DNA of 11,560 bases from Mayfieldus profundus. GTDB lineage: Bacteria > Actinomycetota > Thermoleophilia > Solirubrobacterales > 70-9. Positions 1-6,408 of this stretch are shown piece after piece; positions within the stretch are counted from its first letter, which is position 1, and each line of letters begins with the position of its first letter. Position numbers and translations under genes: made by a program. The stretch is taken from assembly GCA_038040325.1 (NCBI GenBank), contig JBBPIM010000051.1, positions 1 through 11,560 of the forward strand. The letters run 5' to 3'. The notes under the pieces are model-generated. The model saw nothing but the letters and a program-made list of their open reading frames with translations. It did no database searches and was not told the DNA's origin.

Positions 1-345
1 GGCGACGCAACCGTGTTCTTCACCCGCATGCTGCCGATCATCCGCACCTTCATCTCGCTCCCTGCCGGGGTGGCGAAGATGCCGTTCTGGCGCTTCACGG
101 CGCTCACCGCGCTGGGCTGCGTCCCCTGGGTGCTGATGCTGGGGCTGATCGGCCGCGAGGTGGGGGACAACTGGGAGCAGTGGCGCGACAACCTGCACTA
201 CTTCGACTATGCCGTGGTGGTGGCGATACTGGTCGGCATCGCCTTCCTGCTGAACCGGCGGCGCCGGGGCGGCGGCCCCGGAGTCGAGACCGAAGGCGGA
301 ACGGACGAGACCGAGGCTGAGCCCGCAGGCGCGGGCGGCGCTTGA
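1..345 (+). CDS. DedA-family membrane protein, C-terminal part (5' end outside window)
   Basis: The frame is open from the first base and stops with TGA at 343-345, so only the last 114 residues are here; the start lies upstream. The fragment begins in the conserved DedA/SNARE-associated stretch FFTRMLPIIRTFISLPAG, with the family's R..P..R pattern (R9, P12, R15) and the small-residue segment after it. Two hydrophobic segments follow, around residues 34-46 and 68-80, then a basic stop-transfer stretch (RRRRGG) and an acidic, Ala/Gly-rich cytosolic tail. DedA proteins are inner-membrane proteins; some members have been shown to return undecaprenyl phosphate across the membrane. That fits the next gene, uppP, whose TTG start overlaps this stop by 3 bases. 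The transport role here is inferred from family and neighbour. A general lipid scramblase or another DedA subtype is possible. Confidence 0.85.
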   Translation, partial: GDATVFFTRMLPIIRTFISLPAGVAKMPFWRFTALTALGCVPWVLMLGLIGREVGDNWEQWRDNLHYFDYAVVVAILVGIAFLLNRRRRGGGPGVETEGGTDETEAEPAGAGGA

Positions 346-1246
346 GTGACCCCTCCGCAGACGGAACAGCTCCGGCGGCGCGGGCCGCGGCCGAGCCGAT
401 ACCGGCCGGGCGCGCGGCGGCGCTGGGTCTGATCCAGGGGCCTACCGAGCTCTTGCCGGTCTCCAGCTCCGCCCATCTGATTCTCGTCCCCTGGCTGGCC
501 GGGTGGGACTGGGATCGGCTGGACCCCGAGCTGCGCAAGAGCTTCGAGGTGGCCCTGCACGCCGGGGCAGCGGGGGCGCTCCTGATCGGGCAGCGGAGCG
601 TGATCGCCGAGGAGCTGCGGTCGTTCGACGCCCGCCGCGCCGCCGTGCTGGCGCTGTCGTTTCTGCCTGCCGCGGTGGTGGGCTACACGCTCGAGCGTCC
701 GATCGAGCGGCGCCTGGGCGGGCCGCGAAGCACCGCACTCGGGCTGCTGGCGGGGGCGGCGGCGATGGTCGCGGCCGACGCCCGGCCCCAACAGCGCGGG
801 CGAGGCGAGGCGACCGCCCTCGACGGCCTGACCCTGGGGCTGGCCCAGGCAGCGGCGCTGGCGCCTGGCGTCTCGCGGAACGGGGCCACGCTCGCCGCGG
901 CCCGAATGCGCCGCTTCACGCGCGAGCAGGCGAATCTCTTGTCGCGAACGGTGGCGCTGCCGATCATCGTCGGCGCCGCCGCGCTGAAGGGCGCACGGCT
1001 GGCCCGGCGTGGAACCGACCGCTCGCTGCGCCGCACGATGGCGGTCGGGGTCTGCGCGTCCTTTGCCTCCACCCTGGCCTCGCAGCGGCTGATCCGCCTG
1101 GTGGAGCGCGACCGGGCGCTGTGGCCATACGCCGCCTACCGCGCCGGCCTCGCGGCCGTGGTGCTGGTGCGGCTGCGACGACGCAACCGGGCGCAGCCTG
1201 ATGTTGAATCGAGGCTGATGGAGATCTCGCGGAGGGAGCCGGTGGC

Positions 1247-1250
<4 letters not shown>
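342..1250 (+). CDS. uppP: Undecaprenyl-diphosphatase UppP (BacA family)
   Basis: This integral membrane phosphatase removes a phosphate from undecaprenyl pyrophosphate outside the membrane, regenerating the lipid carrier for peptidoglycan synthesis and giving bacitracin tolerance. The signature motifs are present: QGPTELLPVSSSAH (Q32 and E36 as the (E/Q)xxxE pair, H45) and PGVSRNGAT at 175-183, including S178, R179 and T183. Asn180 replaces the usual Ser. FEVALHAGA between them is also typical. At 302 residues it is slightly longer than the usual 260-290, because of a 23-residue polar N-terminus and a basic C-terminal tail. The TTG start at 342 overlaps the DedA stop (TTGA), and I see no better in-frame start before motif 1. 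Its stop overlaps the purM start. Identity is secure; the exact start is less so. Confidence 0.92.
1231..1238 (+). promoter_or_regulatory. Ribosome binding site of purM
   Basis: GGAGGGAG lies 8 bases before the GTG at 1247, inside the last codons of uppP. It is a strong Shine-Dalgarno match and decides the GTG start of purM, giving a 4-base GTGA overlap with the uppP stop. It indicates translational coupling of the two genes. Confidence 0.7.
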
Positions 1251-2257
<1,007 letters not shown>

Positions 2258-2269
2258 GATGATCCTCCC

Positions 2270-2935
2270 ATGCAGATCGCCATCCTCATATTCGAAGAGC
2301 TGACCGCTCTCGACGCGGTCGGGCCTTACGAGGTGCTGCGCTCGGTGCCCGGCTGGGAGGTGCTCTTCGTCGCGCCCGAAGCGGGACCGAAGCGGACCGA
2401 CAGCGGCGCCCTGGCCCTCGTCGCGGACCACTCGATCGACGAGGTCGACGCGGCCGACGTGCTACTGGTGCCGGGTGGGAAGGGAAACCGGCCGCTGCTG
2501 GAGGACGAGCGGGTGCTCTCGTGGCTGCGCGCGGTCGACGAGCAGAGCCGCTGGACGACGTCGGTCTGCACCGGCTCGCTGGTGCTCGGGGCCGCCGGCC
2601 TGCTTAAGGGCAAGCGCGCGACTAGCCACTGGCTATACGTGGAGAGGCTGCGCGAATTCGGCGCCGAGCCGACCCTTCAGCGGGTCGTCGAGGACGGCAA
2701 GGTGATCACCGCCGCCGGCGTCTCCTCGGGGATCGACATGGCGCTGCACCTGGTCGCGCGCGAGGCCGGCGAGGAGGTCGCGCAGGCCGTGCAGCTGGCG
2801 ATCGAGTACGACCCCGAGCCTCCCTTCGACGCGGGCTCGCCCGCCAAGGCGCCCGAGCAGATCGTCGAGCTGGTGCGCGCCGTCGAGGCGGCCAGCGACC
2901 AGCGGCTCGAGTCGGCCTCCGGTCCCGGCGCCTAG
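2270..2935 (+). CDS. DJ-1/PfpI (ThiJ) family protein, isonitrile hydratase-like
   Basis: A 221-residue single-domain protein of the DJ-1/PfpI superfamily. It opens MQIAILIFEELTALDAVGPYEVL, with D15 and E21 in the positions typical of the class, and carries the nucleophile elbow SVCTGSLVLGAAGLL with Cys100 followed by Thr101. The downstream KRATSHW and the GVSSGIDMALHLV helix match the subgroup that contains Pseudomonas isonitrile hydratase and the N-terminal domains of GATase1-like AraC regulators. No DNA-binding domain is attached here. Possible functions include isonitrile hydration, glyoxalase/deglycase-like chemistry or redox sensing; sequence alone cannot choose. It starts 12 bases after purM with no good Shine-Dalgarno, so it is probably co-transcribed. 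It is the last gene of the plus-strand run and faces the DsbA-like gene. Confidence 0.85.
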   Translation: MQIAILIFEELTALDAVGPYEVLRSVPGWEVLFVAPEAGPKRTDSGALALVADHSIDEVDAADVLLVPGGKGNRPLLEDERVLSWLRAVDEQSRWTTSVCTGSLVLGAAGLLKGKRATSHWLYVERLREFGAEPTLQRVVEDGKVITAAGVSSGIDMALHLVAREAGEEVAQAVQLAIEYDPEPPFDAGSPAKAPEQIVELVRAVEAASDQRLESASGPGA

Positions 2936-2963
2936 TCGTTCTTCTTCAGCTTGATCCTCTTCG

Positions 2964-2981
2964 CGGGCCCGCTCAGGCCCG
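2964..2981. terminator. Weak hairpin between convergent genes (possible terminator)
   Basis: CGGGCC and GGCCCG form a 6-base stem around a 6-base loop, just after the DJ-1-family stop and overlapping the stop codon of the opposing DsbA-like gene. There is only a TT after it and no real T-run, so intrinsic termination is doubtful. It is the only candidate in the 37-base convergent gap. Confidence 0.25.
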
Positions 2982-3851
2982 TTCCCAGAGGGTGCCCGTG
3001 AGCGCCGCCACCGGTCGCAGCTGCCACTCCGTAGCAAGGGTCCACAGCTCCGCCTCGACGACCGGCGCTGGGCGGCCGGCAAGGGCCACGGCCTCGGCGG
3101 TGGCGATGCTGCCAAAGCGCTCGACAGCCGCACGCGGGTCCAGCGGCCCCTCGTTGACCTGGCTCGCCCCTGCCGCCAGCGCCGCCGCGCGGTAATCCTC
3201 GTAGGGCCGCCATCCCCAGACCCCGTGGCGTGTCGCGTCGCCGCCGACGAACACCGCGGAGGGAAACGAGATTCGCTCCCTGCCCTCCGTGGTGCGCACC
3301 TGGCCCGCCTCGCGCGCCTCGTCGGGGACATCGCGCACCTCGTCGAGGTCGGCGGCGAACAGCTCGGTGATCGCGTGCGAGCCGAGATCGATCCGGAAGC
3401 GCTCGACGTCGAGCCCGGCCGGGCCCGCCTCGGCGACCAGCGCGTCGACGTGGTCGAGCTTGCGGCGTCCCAGCATCAGCCCCTCGCGCAGGCGCCGCAG
3501 ATAGCGGTAGGCGGCCTCGGCCCCCTGCTCGCCGGCCGCCTTGACGGCCATGCATGCCGGGTAGGAGCCGGAGAGCGGGTTCTGGGTCCAGATGCGCGGA
3601 TCGCAGGGCATCCCGGTCTCCACCGTGACGTCGAGCCAGTGTGAGATCAGGTCGGCGAAGCAATCCGGCCCGGAGCCGATCGCCCCCTCCTCGTCGCTGT
3701 AATCCTCTCCGTAGCTGCGCGCCAACCCACCCATCACCCAGGCGAAGTCGAGCTCGCCGTCGAACTCCCACATCAGCCTGCGAAGCTTCGGCTCGCTGCC
3801 CCAGGACCAGGAGCAGACCGGATCGCTGTAATAGCGGACCTCTACCGGCAT
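2973..3851 (-). CDS. DsbA-like thioredoxin-fold protein (FrnE / DsbA family) with CXXS active site
   Basis: A 292-residue protein beginning MPVEVRYYSDPVCSWSWGSEPK. The strand followed by DPxCxWxW is the start of the DsbA-like fold found in FrnE, HCCA isomerase and Thioredoxin_5-type proteins. The active site is C13-S-W-S16, with one thiol and the resolving position Ser rather than Cys. A helical insert follows, with ACMAVKAAGEQG, then ISFPSAVFVGG where the Pro is a candidate for the cis-Pro loop, and a C-terminal GVWGWRPYEDYRAAALAAGA, all typical of this actinobacterial subgroup. No signal peptide is seen, so it is probably cytosolic. The frame stays open upstream to 3959, but the ATG at 3851 begins directly with the first beta strand and leaves a spacer for the divergent kinase. 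Redox partner and substrate are unknown. It could be an isomerase-like or glutathione-linked enzyme. Confidence 0.85.
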   Translation of the reverse strand: MPVEVRYYSDPVCSWSWGSEPKLRRLMWEFDGELDFAWVMGGLARSYGEDYSDEEGAIGSGPDCFADLISHWLDVTVETGMPCDPRIWTQNPLSGSYPACMAVKAAGEQGAEAAYRYLRRLREGLMLGRRKLDHVDALVAEAGPAGLDVERFRIDLGSHAITELFAADLDEVRDVPDEAREAGQVRTTEGRERISFPSAVFVGGDATRHGVWGWRPYEDYRAAALAAGASQVNEGPLDPRAAVERFGSIATAEAVALAGRPAPVVEAELWTLATEWQLRPVAALTGTLWERA

Positions 3852-3948
3852 GGGCTTGGCGACTCTGCGGGCACGGAGTTGCCGAGAATACGGTGAAGAT
3901 GCGAAAAGCTCCCTGACGAATATGGAAGCCCGCCAGACAAGCGCGCAG
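3852..3948. other. Divergent intergenic spacer, probable back-to-back promoters
   Basis: These 97 bases separate the start of the DsbA-like gene (minus) from the start of the kinase (plus). From 3871 to 3948 G+C is about 58% by count, clearly below the flanking genes. It must hold the 5' control regions of both genes if neither is transcribed from further away. I see A/T-rich stretches around 3886-3903, but no convincing -35/-10 pair and no clear inverted repeat for an operator. Confidence 0.45.
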
Positions 3949-5436
3949 ATGATCGGCACGGTCCTTTCGGCCCGTTACCGCCTGGAGGCCAAGCTCGGAA
4001 GCGGCGGCATGTCGACCGTCTACCTGGCGCGTGACGAGACCCTCGACCGGCCCGTCGCGGTCAAGGTCATGCATCGCGAGATGTCCGAGCAGCCGGATCA
4101 GCTGGAGCGCTTCCGCCAGGAGGCGCGCGCGGTCGCGAAGCTCTCGCATCCCAACGTGGTCGCCGTGATCGACGCCGGCGAGGACCGCGGCCACCCGTAC
4201 ATCGTCTTCGAGTACGTCGAGGGCGAGACGCTGAAACAGCGGATCAAGCGGCTCGGCCCGCTCGACGCGCCGGAGGCCCTCGCCTACGCGATCGAGATCG
4301 CCCAGGGCCTGACCGTGGCCCACGCGCGCAGCATGGTGCACCGCGACGTCAAGCCGCAGAACGTGCTGATCGACGCCGAGGGCCGCGCCAAGGTGACCGA
4401 CTTCGGCATCGCCCGACAGCTCGAGGAACAGGGCGTGACCGCAACCGGGCGCGTGCTCGGCACCACCGACTACGTCTCCCCCGAGCAGGCGATGGGCCAC
4501 GGCGTGGATCCGCGCTCCGACATCTACTCGCTCGGGGTGGTGCTCTACGAGATGCTCATCGGCGAGGTCCCATTCTCCGCCGACAGCCAGGTGGGGGTGG
4601 CGATGAAGCACGTCAACGAGGAGCTGCCCGACGTGCAACGCCGGCGGCCCGAGATATCGGCCGCGGTGGCGCTGGTGATCGAGCGCGCCACGACCAAGGA
4701 CCCCGACCGCCGCTACCAGCGGATCGAGGAGATCATCGACGATCTCGAGACGGCGCTGGAGGTGGAGGCCGCGCGCGCCGGCTCGACCGAGGGGGAGGCG
4801 ACCACGGTTCTGGAGGCGGTGCCTCCCCAGAAGCGAAAGCTGTCGCGCCGCACGAGGCGCTCCTGGATCGGTGCGCTCGCCCTGCTGGCGCTGGCGGCAG
4901 CGGCCATTGCCGCGGTGGTGGTCATCTCCAGCGGGGACTTCTTCGGTGGAGGCGGTGGCGAGCAGGGGGAGGCCAAGGCCAAGCCGATCGCGGTGCGATC
5001 GGCGACCGACTTCGACCCCGACGGCGACGGCACCGAGCACTCCGAGGAAGTCGGCTTCGCGATCGACGGCAACCCGACCTCCAGCGCCTGGACGACCGAG
5101 ACCTACACGACCGGCCCGACCGTGAGCAAGGAAATCGGCCCGAGCGGGGTGGGTCTCTACCTCGACGCCGACCACGACGTGGCGGCGAAGACGCTCGAGG
5201 TTCGCTCGGCCGACCCCGGCTGGGACGTAACCGTCTACGGCGCCGCCGGCTCACCGCCGGAGGATCTCGACGGCTGGACCCGGATCGGCGGGGCCGCCGA
5301 CCTGAACACGCGGCAGTCGGTCCCGCTCGACACCGGCGGGCAGCGCTTCCGCTACTACCTGCTCTGGACCACCAAGCTGGCCTCTGTGGACGACGGCTAC
5401 CGGGTCGAGATCACCGACGCGCGGCTGTTCGGCTGA
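3949..5436 (+). CDS. Membrane Ser/Thr protein kinase with discoidin-like extracellular domain
   Basis: A 495-residue receptor-type (Hanks) kinase. The kinase domain (about 10-275) has the glycine loop GSGGMSTV (17-24), VAVK Lys39, HRDVKPQN with catalytic Asp133, DFG Asp151, and GTTDYVSPEQ in the activation segment. A basic juxtamembrane region leads to one transmembrane helix (about 305-327), then a Gly-rich linker. The outer domain starts DFDPDGDGTEHSEE (D354 on) and includes AIDGNPTSSAW (W381) and GVGLYLD. This resembles the discoidin/carbohydrate-binding-like ectodomain I recall from actinobacterial MviN (MurJ)-type proteins, and there are no PASTA repeats. The ATG at 3949 gives the usual MIGTVLSxRYRLE opening. 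ATG 3922 and 3850 are in frame, but that stretch has lower G+C and unusual codons. The ligand is unknown; glycan or calcium sensing is inference. The gene converges on ddl with 3 bases between stops. Confidence 0.9.
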   Translation: MIGTVLSARYRLEAKLGSGGMSTVYLARDETLDRPVAVKVMHREMSEQPDQLERFRQEARAVAKLSHPNVVAVIDAGEDRGHPYIVFEYVEGETLKQRIKRLGPLDAPEALAYAIEIAQGLTVAHARSMVHRDVKPQNVLIDAEGRAKVTDFGIARQLEEQGVTATGRVLGTTDYVSPEQAMGHGVDPRSDIYSLGVVLYEMLIGEVPFSADSQVGVAMKHVNEELPDVQRRRPEISAAVALVIERATTKDPDRRYQRIEEIIDDLETALEVEAARAGSTEGEATTVLEAVPPQKRKLSRRTRRSWIGALALLALAAAAIAAVVVISSGDFFGGGGGEQGEAKAKPIAVRSATDFDPDGDGTEHSEEVGFAIDGNPTSSAWTTETYTTGPTVSKEIGPSGVGLYLDADHDVAAKTLEVRSADPGWDVTVYGAAGSPPEDLDGWTRIGGAADLNTRQSVPLDTGGQRFRYYLLWTTKLASVDDGYRVEITDARLFG

Positions 5437-5439
5437 ACC

Positions 5440-6405
5440 TCAGAACTCGTACGCCCTTTGGCGCTCGTGCCACTCGATCGCCAGCTGCACCAGGCGGTTG
5501 CAGATGTCGGGATAGGAGACCCCCGTTGCCTCGAACAGCTTCGAGAACACGCTGGTCTCGGTGAAGCCGGGGATGGTGTTGATCTCGTTGACCAGCACCT
5601 CGCCGCCCTCGAGCACGAAGAAGTCGCAGCGGGCCAGCCCGCTGCACCCCGCAAGCCTGAACACCTGTGCCGCCAGCTCGCGCACGCGTGCCGACGTCGC
5701 CTCCTCCAGCGACGCCGGCGCGACCAGCTCCATTCCCCCCTCGGAGTACTTGGCCTCGTAGTCGTACCAGTCGGCGTGGGCGACGATCTCGCCGGGCACC
5801 GAGGTCTCGGGCTCCTCGTTGCCGAGCACCGAGCACTCGACCTCGCGGCCCTCAGCAGAGGCCTCGACGATCACCCGCGGGTCGTGCCGGGCGGCGAGCT
5901 CGACCGCCTCGTCCAGCTCGGTCTCCGCCGCGACCTTGCTGATGCCGACGCTGGAGCCGAGCCGGGATGGCTTGACCCACAGCGGCAGGCCGAAGCCGAG
6001 GGCGCGCTCGCGCCAGCCCTCCTCGCCAACCTCGACGAAGTCGACCTGAGGAATGCCGCTGAAGCCGAGCAGCCGCTTGAGGCTCAGCTTGTCCATGCAC
6101 AGAGCCGAGGCGAGCACGTCACAGCCCACATATGGCACGTCGACGCACTCGAGCAGGCCCTGGACGGTGCCGTCCTCGCCGAACGGGCCGTGCAGCACCG
6201 GAAATGCGGCGTCCGCGTCGAGCAGTCCGCCGCCGGGCGTCAGCGAAACCCCCTCGCCGTCGCGAGACCAGCGGCCGTCGCGGTCAATCAGCACGGCGAC
6301 CACCTCGTGACCCGCCTCCGCCAGCCCCTCAGCGACCGAGGCGCCGGAGCGAAGCGAGATCTCGTGCTCGCTGGAGCGGCCTCCGCGCAGCACGACGACG
6401 CGCAT
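5440..6405 (-). CDS. ddl: D-alanine--D-alanine ligase
   Basis: A 321-residue cytosolic ATP-grasp enzyme joining two D-alanines for the end of the peptidoglycan stem peptide. The N-terminal GGRSSEHEISLRSG (E15) is the first D-Ala site. VKPSRLGSSVGISK (serines near 151) and WYDYEAKYSEGG (Tyr216 in the omega loop) support D-Ala rather than D-lactate as the second substrate. The C-terminal RCDFFVLEGGEVLVNEINTIPGFT carries the Asp/Glu/Asn metal and phosphate ligands. Length and motif order are normal. The ATG at 6405 has a perfect AGGAGG nine bases upstream, inside the end of the kinase gene, and lies 3 bases after that gene's stop. It is the last gene of the minus-strand operon and ends 3 bases from the convergent kinase gene. 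Being downstream of pknB, it is likely co-expressed with the elongation machinery. Confidence 0.95.
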   Translation of the reverse strand: MRVVVLRGGRSSEHEISLRSGASVAEGLAEAGHEVVAVLIDRDGRWSRDGEGVSLTPGGGLLDADAAFPVLHGPFGEDGTVQGLLECVDVPYVGCDVLASALCMDKLSLKRLLGFSGIPQVDFVEVGEEGWRERALGFGLPLWVKPSRLGSSVGISKVAAETELDEAVELAARHDPRVIVEASAEGREVECSVLGNEEPETSVPGEIVAHADWYDYEAKYSEGGMELVAPASLEEATSARVRELAAQVFRLAGCSGLARCDFFVLEGGEVLVNEINTIPGFTETSVFSKLFEATGVSYPDICNRLVQLAIEWHERQRAYEF

Positions 6406-6408
6406 CGC

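Noticed and set aside
3879..3894. Possible promoter with TTGCCG and TACGGT in the divergent spacer
   Set aside because: The two elements are only 4 bases apart, and no suitable partner lies at the normal 16-18 base spacing.
2932..5175. A 747-codon minus-strand reading frame across the DsbA-like gene and the kinase
   Set aside because: It is antisense to a clear kinase, has Arg/Gly/His-rich composition with no motif, and overlaps the DsbA-like gene in another frame. Long open antisense frames are expected at this G+C.
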